Source of the DNA: Thalassobius sp. I31.1
Lineage (GTDB): Bacteria; Pseudomonadota; Alphaproteobacteria; Rhodobacterales; Rhodobacteraceae
Assembly: GCF_003031585.1 (NCBI RefSeq)
Contig: NZ_PWAA01000053.1
Span: 124,001-188,000 of the forward strand
DNA: 64,000 nucleotides
Direction: 5' to 3'
Positions 37,565-45,277 of this stretch are shown here, in pieces. The position numbers and the translations under genes were made by a program. Numbering within the stretch: position 1 is the stretch's first letter; each line of letters opens with the position of its first letter. The notes under the pieces are model-generated. The model saw only the letters and a program-made list of their open reading frames with translations. It was not told the origin of the DNA and did no database searches.

Positions 37565-38404
37565 ATGAAAAATATCTACACATACGGCGGCCGCCCGGCC
37601 CGCCGCAACCTGACTGTTGCCTGCCTTCAGGCGAATAAAGCCGCTGGCCGCAAGATGACGCAGGTGTCGGCGATCAACGGGGATGAGGCCGGGGCCTGTG
37701 CGGCCATGGGCATTGATCTGATCACCATCGCAGATCACGACATCGAAGACGTGCGTGCCGCCGCGCCTGAAACCTTTGTCACCGGGTCTCAGACCATGGT
37801 GCAATATATGACCGAGGACGAAGCCCTTGCCGCCGCGATCCGCTGTGCGGAAAAAGGCGCGGATGCGATTTTTACGCCGCGTGGTCTGAAAACCATCGAA
37901 CGCCTGTCTGGCGAAGGCCTGGCGGTGCAGGGGCATGTGGGGCTTGTGCCGCGCAAATCCACCCTGATCGGCGGGCTGCGCACCTTTGGCAAGACGGCCG
38001 AAGAAGCCATGCAGCTTTTCCAGGATTTCAAACGTCTGGAAGATGCCGGTGCCGTTGCAGCCGAAGTCGAATGCGTTGCGGTTGAAGCTTTGCAGGAAAT
38101 CGGCCCGCGCACATCCATTGTCACACATTCCATCGGTGCCGGATCTGGCGGGGATATCATCTTTTCCTTTATGGAAGACATCTGCGGCGATGTTGAAAAC
38201 CCGCCACGTCACGCCAAAGCCTGGGGCGATGTTCTGTCGATTCGCAAGCAGATGCAGGCCGAACGTGGCCGCGCGCTGGGCGGGTTCCGCGATGACGTAA
38301 CATCCGGTGCCTTTCCCGATGCCGCCCATACCGTGCCGATGACTGCGGGTGAGCAGGAAAAACTGCAGGAAGCCCTCGATAAATGGAGCCCGACCCACCA
38401 ATGA
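37565..38404 (+). CDS. PanB-like (ketopantoate hydroxymethyltransferase family) TIM-barrel protein
   Basis: 279 residues with the PanB barrel layout: LITIADHDIEDV, GLAVQGHVGLVPRKSTLIGG (compare VCGHLGLTPQSVNIFGG) and VAAEVECVAVEALQEI with the catalytic Glu. Compared from memory with E. coli PanB, the Asp of GDS is kept but its Ser is His, the Asp of ADLPFM and the Lys of MVKIEGG are not found. It is therefore unlikely to be the normal pantothenate enzyme. Stop overlaps the next start by ATGA. It may add or remove a one-carbon or short unit in the pathway of this operon. Confidence 0.8.
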   Translation: MKNIYTYGGRPARRNLTVACLQANKAAGRKMTQVSAINGDEAGACAAMGIDLITIADHDIEDVRAAAPETFVTGSQTMVQYMTEDEALAAAIRCAEKGADAIFTPRGLKTIERLSGEGLAVQGHVGLVPRKSTLIGGLRTFGKTAEEAMQLFQDFKRLEDAGAVAAEVECVAVEALQEIGPRTSIVTHSIGAGSGGDIIFSFMEDICGDVENPPRHAKAWGDVLSIRKQMQAERGRALGGFRDDVTSGAFPDAAHTVPMTAGEQEKLQEALDKWSPTHQ

Positions 38405-39699
38405 ATGACGCCACCGACTACAGCAAGGCCTTTGCCGCCAGGCCACAGCCTATGACGCTGACGGAAGCCGCCTGGAAGACCCCGCCAATGCAGCTGACCG
38501 ATACGGAAGGCATGATTGATGTGCCCCGTATGCGCCGCTATCGACAGAATCGCCTGCGCGAACAGATGAAGGCCCATGGCCTTGCCGCGGTGATCCTGAC
38601 CGATCCGCTGTCCATTCGTTACGCCACCGGCGTGCGCAACTGCACCCTGTTTCAGATGCATATTCATGCGGGCTATCTGTTTATGCCCGCAGAAGGCCCG
38701 GTGATTTACTTTGACAGCGAACCTGGCCGCGAAACCGGGGGGCAGCTGGAAACCATTGATGAGATCCGCGAAGATCTGATGCCGCTGTCCTATATGTTCG
38801 CCGGTTATCGTCACCAGGAATGGTGCACGAAATGGGCGAAACAGATGAAGGCGCTGGTGGATGAACACTGCGGCGGCGAAACCCGTGTGGGCGTGGAACG
38901 CACCGCCCCCCTGCCGCATATGGCGCTGGAAACAGAAGGGCTGACACTGGTGGATGCCGGCGAAGCCCTGGCCCATGCCCGCAAGATCAAATCCCCCGAA
39001 GAAATCCTTTGCATGAACCAGACCATCGCCGTGGCCGAAGACGGGATGACCCGGATGCGCAATCACCTGGTCAACGGGATGACGGAACAGGCGCTCTGGT
39101 CGCATATGTGGGCCGCGAATATCGAAGGGGGCGGCGAATGGATTGATTACCGTTTGCTGGCGTCAGGTGAACGTACGAACCCCTGGCAGCAGGAAGCCTC
39201 TTCGCGCACGATCCGTGCCGGTGATCTGGTGGTGTTTGATTGTGGCATGGTTGGCCCCTGGTCTTACGGGGCCGATATTTCCCGTGCCTATCATTGCGGT
39301 CCGGGCCGTCCGACGGATGAACAATGCCGTCTCTACCAATACGCCCATAATGAAATCATGCATAACGCCCGGCTGCTGCGCCCCGGCGCATCCTTCCGTG
39401 AACTGATCGACGGGCGCTACCGCCAGCCGGATGGATACAATGACCAGACCTATCCCTGCATGATGCATGGCCTGGGCATGGCGGATGAATATCCGGTGAT
39501 CTACTACCCCGAAGACGAAGAATTCTACTACGACGGCGAACTTGAAGTCGGCATGGTCATTTGTGTGGAAAGCTATGTCGGCAAGCTGGGCGGCCATGAA
39601 GGCGTGAAGCTTGAGGATCAGTATCTCATTACAGAAACCGGCGCGATTTGCCTGTCGCGCTACCCGTTTGAAGACGCGCTTTTGTCGCGCGAAATCTGA
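38401..39699 (+). CDS. DddP-like M24-family metalloenzyme
   Basis: 432 residues from ATG 38401 (ATGA overlap). A creatinase-like N-terminal domain and a C-terminal pita-bread domain. Close to the DMSP lyase DddP: GGGEWIDYRLLASGERTNPW, then D280 and D292 in FDCGMVGPWSYGADISRAY, Y351, H356 and D362 in YPCMMHGLGMADEYP, E390 in CVESYVG and E405 in KLEDQ, with the same spacing as in DddP. The one difference is Gly282 where DddP has a third Asp. It may be a DMSP lyase variant or a peptidase/lyase for another substrate; operon context does not match known DMSP gene sets. Confidence 0.82.
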   Translation: MNDATDYSKAFAARPQPMTLTEAAWKTPPMQLTDTEGMIDVPRMRRYRQNRLREQMKAHGLAAVILTDPLSIRYATGVRNCTLFQMHIHAGYLFMPAEGPVIYFDSEPGRETGGQLETIDEIREDLMPLSYMFAGYRHQEWCTKWAKQMKALVDEHCGGETRVGVERTAPLPHMALETEGLTLVDAGEALAHARKIKSPEEILCMNQTIAVAEDGMTRMRNHLVNGMTEQALWSHMWAANIEGGGEWIDYRLLASGERTNPWQQEASSRTIRAGDLVVFDCGMVGPWSYGADISRAYHCGPGRPTDEQCRLYQYAHNEIMHNARLLRPGASFRELIDGRYRQPDGYNDQTYPCMMHGLGMADEYPVIYYPEDEEFYYDGELEVGMVICVESYVGKLGGHEGVKLEDQYLITETGAICLSRYPFEDALLSREI

Positions 39700-39725
39700 G
39701 CCTTTGGCAAAGAGGAGATGCCAGA

Positions 39726-40721
39726 ATGACTGACAACACCGAACACATGGAAGATATGACCCGTGAGTGGAATTATCATCCGGATCTGCCGCTTGATAAT
39801 CCGTCGGTTTTTAAGTGGCCCCCGAACCCGGCCTATCTTGCGGGCTGGCTGGCACGCAACTGGCTGACCCTGTCAGAACGTGTGATGATGGCGATTGCTG
39901 CTGTCGCGCTCTGGTTCTTCTTTTACCCTGCAATTGAAGCCGCGCAGACATTTGCCTTTGGCTGGATCTTCCAGGTCTGGCTTGTGAACTTTGTCATGAT
40001 CGTTGTCGTGGCGGGTGGCCTGCACTGGTATTTATACATGCGCAAAGGCCAGGGTAAAAAGCTGAAGTTTGAACGCCGGGATCAGGGCACGAACAATGCG
40101 CTCTGGAATTTCAAAGATCAGGTACATGATAATATGTTCTGGTCGCTAGGGTCCGGCGTGTTTCAACTGTCCTTCTTCCAGGTGATCAGCATGTGGCTGA
40201 TGGCAAATGGCTATGTGCCGATGATCACATTTGCGGAAAACCCGGTGTGGTTCCTCGCCTTCCTTGTGATCATTCCGATGTGGTCGGCTTTCCACTTCTA
40301 CTGGGAGCACCGCCTGCTGCATCAGCCGTTCCTGTATAAGCGTGTGCATGCGCTACATCATCGCAATGTGAATATCGGTCCCTGGAGCGGATTTTCCATG
40401 CACCCGATTGAACATTTCATCTATCTGACGACGCTGTGCATTCACTGGATCCTGCCAAGCCACCCGATCCATCTTTATTTTCACATCATCTTTCAGGGCC
40501 CGGGTGCTGCCATGACCCATACCGGTTATGAGGATCTGCTGATCAAAGATAAACGCAAACTGGCGCTGGGCACGTTTTACCATCAGCTGCACCACCGGTA
40601 TTATGAATGCAACTATGGCAACCAGGAAATGCCATGGGATCGCTGGTTCGGGACATTCCATGATGGATCTTCTGAGGCAACCTCTGAAACCCGCGCACGC
40701 AAGAAACGGATGTACAGCTGA
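39726..40721 (+). CDS. Sterol desaturase/fatty acid hydroxylase-family membrane protein
   Basis: 331 residues, di-iron membrane enzyme family. At least four hydrophobic segments (about 55-78, 83-100, 140-160, 170-195). Histidine boxes: HFYWEHRLLH, VHALHHRNVN, and TFYHQLHHRYYECNYGN, plus MHPIEHFIY, matching the HxxxH/HxxHH pattern. AGAGGAG precedes the ATG. Last gene of the four-gene run; a terminator follows. The enzyme would hydroxylate or desaturate a lipid or other hydrophobic molecule; the substrate is unknown. Confidence 0.88.
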   Translation: MTDNTEHMEDMTREWNYHPDLPLDNPSVFKWPPNPAYLAGWLARNWLTLSERVMMAIAAVALWFFFYPAIEAAQTFAFGWIFQVWLVNFVMIVVVAGGLHWYLYMRKGQGKKLKFERRDQGTNNALWNFKDQVHDNMFWSLGSGVFQLSFFQVISMWLMANGYVPMITFAENPVWFLAFLVIIPMWSAFHFYWEHRLLHQPFLYKRVHALHHRNVNIGPWSGFSMHPIEHFIYLTTLCIHWILPSHPIHLYFHIIFQGPGAAMTHTGYEDLLIKDKRKLALGTFYHQLHHRYYECNYGNQEMPWDRWFGTFHDGSSEATSETRARKKRMYS

Positions 40722-40752
40722 TCTGCGACAGATCTGATCTCTCTCCTGAAAG

Positions 40753-40776
40753 CCCCGGTTCGCGCCGGGGTTTTTT
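40753..40776 (+). terminator. Terminator of the aldolase-to-desaturase operon
   Basis: CCCCGG-TTCGCG-CCGGGG (40753-40770) followed by TTTTTTC. Confidence 0.93.
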
Positions 40777-40808
40777 CTTGCTTACATCTTACCATACCGT
40801 TCTGTGTG

Positions 40809-40900
40809 TATGCATAAGATGTGCATAGAAAGTGCATGGATTGTGCATACGGATATTCAAGGATTTCCGTCGATTTTTCTGTTCACATCAAGGTGTGCAT
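40809..40900 (+). promoter_or_regulatory. Helically phased TGCAT repeats
   Basis: TGCAT occurs at 40811, 40822, 40833 and 40844, exactly 11 bp apart, within units TATGCATAAGA, TGTGCATAGAA, AGTGCATGGAT and TGTGCATACGG. A fifth copy (TGTGCAT) is at 40894-40900, 52 bp on, about five helical turns. All sites face the same side of the helix. It lies in the 315-base gap before the small secreted gene at 41037, which otherwise holds only the upstream terminator and a short frame at 40903. Confidence 0.75.
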
Positions 40901-40902
40901 AT

Positions 40903-41040
40903 ATGAACACCAAAAAGGCGATTATCACGGTTCTGTGTCTTGAAGGTTGGGCAGTTTACCCCCAAATCAATCACATCGGAAGCAACAAGACTTCCACCAA
41001 AATTCAAAACACCCAGACCCTTGAAAGGTTAACGCTATGA
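40903..41040 (+). CDS. Possible 45-residue leader peptide
   Basis: ATG 40903 with AAGG nine bases upstream opens a 45-codon frame (MNTKKAIITVLCLEGW...) whose TGA overlaps the ATG of the next gene (ATGA). The overlap would allow translational coupling. The peptide has no family I recognise and the next gene has its own ribosome-binding site, so this may be only 5' leader RNA. Confidence 0.3.
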   Translation: MNTKKAIITVLCLEGWAVYPQINHIGSNKTSTKIQNTQTLERLTL

Positions 41041-41333
41041 AAACTGTAATCGCATCCATCCTCGCCCTGACTGTTGCTGCTCCTGCTTTTGCTGGTGCCA
41101 AAGATGTTGAAGCTCACTTCGCCCAGGACAACACCGGTATCGAAAGCGTTGTTGCTGAACGCGCTGCTCCGGTAACTGCAGAAGCTGTTGTAATCTTTGC
41201 TGATCTGGCTGCAGAAGCTGGCACAGGCATCGAAACACAAGCTAACCCTGTTGTGGGTGCAACCCTGTCTTCCAAAGGCGGCGTGAACCCTGTGGCAGCG
41301 GCATGGATTGCTGAACAGGTTGCTTCTGAGTAA
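41037..41333 (+). CDS. Small secreted protein of unknown function
   Basis: 98 residues. A signal peptide (MKTVIASILALTVAAPAFA) with an AFA cleavage site, then a 79-residue mature part rich in Ala, Val and Glu, without cysteine: AGAKDVEAHFAQ, VVAERAAPVTAEAVVIFAD, GGVNPVAAAWIAEQVASE. AAAGG lies before the ATG. Strong codon regularity, own terminator and elaborate upstream DNA suggest a well-expressed, regulated gene. Function not known. Confidence 0.75.
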   Translation: MKTVIASILALTVAAPAFAGAKDVEAHFAQDNTGIESVVAERAAPVTAEAVVIFADLAAEAGTGIETQANPVVGATLSSKGGVNPVAAAWIAEQVASE

Positions 41334-41368
41334 TCTGTAAAAGGTTAACAAAACCTCGATAAATCGCA

Positions 41369-41397
41369 AAAGGCCCGGAATGTTTTCCGGGCCTTTT
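41369..41397 (+). terminator. Bidirectional terminator
   Basis: AAAGGCCCGGAA (41369-41380) and TTCCGGGCCTTT (41385-41396) form a perfect stem with T-rich flanks on both strands, between the small secreted gene and the convergent kdkA-like gene. Confidence 0.93.
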
Positions 41398-41407
41398 TGT
41401 GTGCGTC

Positions 41408-42160
41408 TTACTGTTTCTGGTACTTGTGATACCCGGTCATAAAGCATTCCCAGTCCGCTTCTTCCCAGTGCAGAGAAGCCTGTTTGGTTTTCTCTTTGAC
41501 AAACGATCTGTGCAACCGCGCCAGATTGTCATCCCGCCAGTCCCCGTTACCCCGTCGTTCACATTTGTCGAAATCAATAATCCAGATCTTAGATGATTGA
41601 TCTATAAGGATATTCCGGCAGTTCAGGTCGGAATGCAAAACGCCCGCACCGTGGATTTTCGCAACAGCTTCCCCAACAGAATGCCATGTGTTTTCGTCCA
41701 AAGGTGCATGCAAAAGCCGATCCGCCAGGGTTTCACTTGCAGGGATTGTCTGCGTCAGAATATCCGCCCGATAAAAAATTCCAACCGGCGAAAACCGCGC
41801 CGCCACCGGACGCGGAACAGGCAGGTCTTGTTCGTACATCCATGAAAGCAAAGAGAATTCTGCCATGGCCCGGCTTTTCCCAACCGGCTGACGCAGGAAC
41901 AGATCTTTGTTCACACGACCAATCAACCCACCGCGATAATAGTGCCGCAGCACCATATCGACACCATCGTGATGAATAAACCAGGCCGCATTGCGCCCTT
42001 GCGATGTGGCGCGTAACTTGCCTTCCGCCTGCAACCATTCCGGACTGAACAGGTTGATTTCAAACGTGGAAATCAGCACTGGGTCATACCAGAGAACCTG
42101 CTTTCTATCTTGTAGGGTCTTGAAACCCTGACCTGTGCTTGGCATCCGTTCTGTTTCCAT
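41408..42160 (-). CDS. 3-deoxy-D-manno-octulosonic acid kinase-like protein (KdkA/InaA family)
   Basis: 250-residue small-molecule kinase of the LPS kinase family. N-lobe with WFIHHDGVDMVLRHYYRGG (Lys-poor nucleotide site typical of the group), catalytic loop GVLHSDLNCRNILID, and metal motif IWIIDFDKCERR. KdkA phosphorylates Kdo in the LPS inner core. Third gene of a minus-strand run with two glycosyltransferases, divergent from waaA (Kdo transferase), which supports this role. Confidence 0.82.
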   Translation of the reverse strand: METERMPSTGQGFKTLQDRKQVLWYDPVLISTFEINLFSPEWLQAEGKLRATSQGRNAAWFIHHDGVDMVLRHYYRGGLIGRVNKDLFLRQPVGKSRAMAEFSLLSWMYEQDLPVPRPVAARFSPVGIFYRADILTQTIPASETLADRLLHAPLDENTWHSVGEAVAKIHGAGVLHSDLNCRNILIDQSSKIWIIDFDKCERRGNGDWRDDNLARLHRSFVKEKTKQASLHWEEADWECFMTGYHKYQKQ

Positions 42161-42190
42161 TGGTGCTAGATTTCCGGCCAGGGGCGAATG

Positions 42191-42934
42191 TTACTTACCA
42201 CGTCTGAGTTTGAGATTCTTACGCGCCCTCAGTTTGTTCGTAGCTATGCGGCGTATTCTTGAAATAATACCCTTTAGGCCAGACCCGCCAGACTTCCTCT
42301 TGTTGGATTTGATGGTGCTTTCTCCATCTCTGGCCGCGAAGACAGGGTTCTCAAATGCCAGAATGCGATCTGTCTGAGAGCCCCAGTTTTGCATCGCCAC
42401 ATCAACAGGTAAAACGGGTTCTGAATACAGGCGGCGAAATGCTATGGCACCTGCACGGCTCCACAAGATAGCTGTTGTTGTGACGGGCGGATAGTGGGCA
42501 TGACAAAGGCCAAGAGAGGCGTTGCAATACGCACTGTCCACAGGGGTCATCAGAGATTTTGCAGGTTTGCCCAGGTTAATCAGATCCCACTCTGGCAACT
42601 TGTCCAGCGATTGAACAAGGTCTTTCAGGCGCTGTTCGGCGTCCAGACCTGGGACAGCGTCGTCTTCCAGAACGATCCCATAAGGGGCATCTGTTTCAAG
42701 AAAAAGATCAATGGCGCGAAGGTGGCTGGCGTAGCACCCCAGTTCACCCGGATACAGCGCACGTCCCAGCAGTTTCAGAGATTCGGCACGATGATTGTCT
42801 GCGACGTCAGTGCCGATCACAGCGGGCAAGCGATTAAACTGCAAACCGATCGCCGAAAGAGCGTCTTCAGACTGACGAAGCCTTTCGGTGTCACGATCCA
42901 GATTTATAAGTTGAACAAAAGGTTGTGTTGTCAT
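42191..42934 (-). CDS. Glycosyltransferase family 25 protein (LPS core)
   Basis: 247 residues. Seen: VQLINLDRDTERLRQSEDAL at the N-terminus, GELGCYASHLRAIDLFL, and YGIVLEDDAV with the acidic metal motif, all GT25. The basic C-terminus ends KLRARKNLKLRRGK. It is a different copy from the GT25 gene at 2.1-2.9 kb. Between a glycosyltransferase gene and kdkA on the same strand. Confidence 0.87.
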   Translation of the reverse strand: MTTQPFVQLINLDRDTERLRQSEDALSAIGLQFNRLPAVIGTDVADNHRAESLKLLGRALYPGELGCYASHLRAIDLFLETDAPYGIVLEDDAVPGLDAEQRLKDLVQSLDKLPEWDLINLGKPAKSLMTPVDSAYCNASLGLCHAHYPPVTTTAILWSRAGAIAFRRLYSEPVLPVDVAMQNWGSQTDRILAFENPVFAARDGESTIKSNKRKSGGSGLKGIISRIRRIATNKLRARKNLKLRRGK

Positions 42935-42976
42935 GATCTCACGCTGAACAGGTTTTGCGGTAATATGTACGAAAGC

Positions 42977-43798
42977 TTAGTCTTTCGGACGACCACGCCA
43001 GTCGCGCATGGGGCCGATGCCTTCAACATCCTCACGGCCACCATTGTTCATCCAGTATTCACGGAACCAGGGCACAGCACCTTTGCCGGAACGCCAGAAA
43101 TCACCCCAGCGCTGACCTGAGTCAGGTACAATTTCCGCCGGGCGCGGGCGGCCGTGGAAGGCCAGGATTTTTGTGCCTTCTGGCGGGGATTTGGGCGGAA
43201 GAACCCGGTTGACCAGAGGTGCGCGCAGCAGATGACGTTTGAAGGAAATCACCCATTCATCGGGCCAGAAGGACACGTCCTGATGAATTTTCCAGATGAA
43301 ACGCTGATCATTGCGGATTTCATTTGGCCATTCATCGGGGCGCGCGATCAGTTCGTCATAAATATGCGTGAGCTCGTCAAAATCGAAGGCCAGCACGCCG
43401 GATGCACCACGTACCGGGCGATTGACGCGCAGGTTATCAATTGGGCGACGCCATTCTTTGATCATCAACAGGCTGCCCGGGTGATCAAACATCGGGGCCA
43501 GATCATCGCAGATCATGGAATCCAGATCGATAAACAAAGCACGGCCTTTCAGCCCGTAAAGATCTGGCTTGAAAAGAGAAATCTTTGGCCAGGCTCCGAA
43601 TTTATATGCACTTTGCGCCAGTCCCATATCCGGGATCGGATAGGTTTCCACATCTGGCGAAATCCCTTCGGCATCATCTGTGATACAGACAAAGCGATGC
43701 GGTTCCTTCAGGTGTTGTTTGACTGCAGAGGCCAGAACGTTGACGTAATCAGGGGCATAAGCCGGCCCCCATTTCATGCATATTACAGTCTTTTCCAA
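42977..43798 (-). CDS. GT-A-like glycosyltransferase, probable LPS core
   Basis: 273 residues from TTG 43798, which has GAGGAAG nine bases upstream; this removes a Cys-rich stretch of 47 codons that overlaps the divergent waaA control region. Seen: TVICMKWGPAYAPDYVNVLA at the N-terminus, RFVCITDDAEGI, and GRALFIDLDSMICDDL with a D-x-D metal motif. Downstream residues (GVLAFDFDELTHIYDELI) fit a nucleotide-sugar transferase. Sugar and acceptor unknown. Confidence 0.78.
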   Translation of the reverse strand: MEKTVICMKWGPAYAPDYVNVLASAVKQHLKEPHRFVCITDDAEGISPDVETYPIPDMGLAQSAYKFGAWPKISLFKPDLYGLKGRALFIDLDSMICDDLAPMFDHPGSLLMIKEWRRPIDNLRVNRPVRGASGVLAFDFDELTHIYDELIARPDEWPNEIRNDQRFIWKIHQDVSFWPDEWVISFKRHLLRAPLVNRVLPPKSPPEGTKILAFHGRPRPAEIVPDSGQRWGDFWRSGKGAVPWFREYWMNNGGREDVEGIGPMRDWRGRPKD

Positions 43799-43917
43799 GG
43801 CTTCTTCCTCTGAACCGGTTTTCGGGTTTGCGCGATGTTCCACAGGCCGTTGCCTTTCGCGTGCGCAGCAGGCAACGTCATAACAATTGCGTCGACTTTC
43901 TGCAATCGCCGCGCTAC

Positions 43918-45198
43918 ATGAGCCCTGAAATGACATCAATCCCCTTCATATTGAAAGCCTGGCTTGCGCTGACCCGTTTGTTTGCGGGGCCGATTGCATG
44001 GTTTTCGGCCTATTTTCATCGGCGAATGGGGGCTGATCCATTGCGGTTTTCCGAACGCCTGGGTAAAGATCTGCCGGATGATCAGGAAGAAATCATCTGG
44101 TTTCATGCCGCCAGCCTGGGCGAAGTCCGGCAAATTGGCCCTCTGGCAGCGCAAATTTCCCAGGCGAATAGCGCCGGAATACTGATCACCACCACAACTG
44201 TTGCGGGTGCAGACTGGGTCGTGCAGGAAATGCCATATGCCGTTCATCGCTATGCGCCGCTTGATACGCCGTCGGCCGTCAAAGGTTTTATCAGCGGCTG
44301 GTCATTTTCCGCCGCTGTTTTTGTTGAAGGTGATTTGTGGCCGCGCATGTTGCTGGAGCTGGAAAAACAAGGTGTTCCCCGGATCCTGTTGAATGCCCGA
44401 CATTCGAAAACACGGCTGCGTTTCCAGGCTGCGTTTGCCCGGCTTTTGGGGTCATTTGCCTGCATTACCTGCCGTTCGCAGGGCATCAAAGATGGTATGC
44501 TTGCGCTGGGGCTTCCGCAGGATCGCGTGCATGTTTTGCCTGATCTCAGAACCACGCTGCCCCAGTTACCTGTGAACCCGGATTTCTCCCGGATGCTTTC
44601 GCAGGCCATCGGGGACAGGGCAAACTGGTTGGCGGCCTCTACCCATCCTGCGGATGAAGAAGCCGTTCTGAGCGCACATACAGAAGTTCTTGCGTCACAT
44701 CCTTCTGCGCTGCTTATCCTTGCGCCCCGTCATCCCCGGCGGGGGGGGGATCTGGCGAACATGGCGCGTGAACGGGGGCTTCAGGTTGCCCGACGCAGCC
44801 TGCAGGATGATGTGACCGCCGAAACCCAGATTTACATCGTGGATACTCTGGGCGAGATGGGCAGTTTGTTTGATCAGGCATCCGTGGCCTTTCTGGGGGG
44901 GTCAATCGGCAAAGAAGGCGGGCATACGCCCTATGAACCCGCAAGCTTTGGAACAGCGATCTTGTATGGGCCAAATGTAAAGAATTTTGCGGATGCTTTT
45001 GCCGGGCTGTCTGACATTGGTGCCGCTGTCCAGGTGCCAGAGGCTGACCAGCTTGGCACAGCGCTGAACAGCCTGATGGAGGGAGCGTGTGTTCGGGAAA
45101 TGGGGCAGGCGGGGCTGAAATACACCGAAGACGGGCAAGGTGCGCTGGCACGATATGTTGACCTGCTGTCCGATGCTGTGGACGCGGGCAGGAAATAA
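43918..45198 (+). CDS. waaA: 3-deoxy-D-manno-octulosonic acid transferase
   Basis: Inner-membrane-associated GT-B (GT30) enzyme that adds Kdo to lipid A precursor. 426 residues from ATG 43918; ATG 43930 is also possible. Seen: N-terminal membrane anchor (ILKAWLALTRLFAGPIAWFS), WFHAASLGEVRQIGPL (catalytic Glu), VFVEGDLWPRMLLELE, and FLGGSIGKEGGHTPYEPASFG, the WaaA signature. A run of nine G at 44741-44749 lies inside the coding region in frame. Divergent from the other core genes. Confidence 0.93.
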   Translation: MSPEMTSIPFILKAWLALTRLFAGPIAWFSAYFHRRMGADPLRFSERLGKDLPDDQEEIIWFHAASLGEVRQIGPLAAQISQANSAGILITTTTVAGADWVVQEMPYAVHRYAPLDTPSAVKGFISGWSFSAAVFVEGDLWPRMLLELEKQGVPRILLNARHSKTRLRFQAAFARLLGSFACITCRSQGIKDGMLALGLPQDRVHVLPDLRTTLPQLPVNPDFSRMLSQAIGDRANWLAASTHPADEEAVLSAHTEVLASHPSALLILAPRHPRRGGDLANMARERGLQVARRSLQDDVTAETQIYIVDTLGEMGSLFDQASVAFLGGSIGKEGGHTPYEPASFGTAILYGPNVKNFADAFAGLSDIGAAVQVPEADQLGTALNSLMEGACVREMGQAGLKYTEDGQGALARYVDLLSDAVDAGRK

Positions 45199-45277
45199 GG
45201 CCTCTCGGCAGGGTCGCTGGCCCTTGACGGTGATGCGGCCCGGTGCGACTTTCCTGCAAACAGCGCGTGAGGCCCCC

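Noticed and set aside
41024-41349. Direct repeat AAAGGTTAAC on both sides of the small secreted gene, as target-site duplication
   Set aside because: Ten bases is weak evidence, one copy overlaps the ribosome-binding site, and no inverted terminal repeats or transposase are present.
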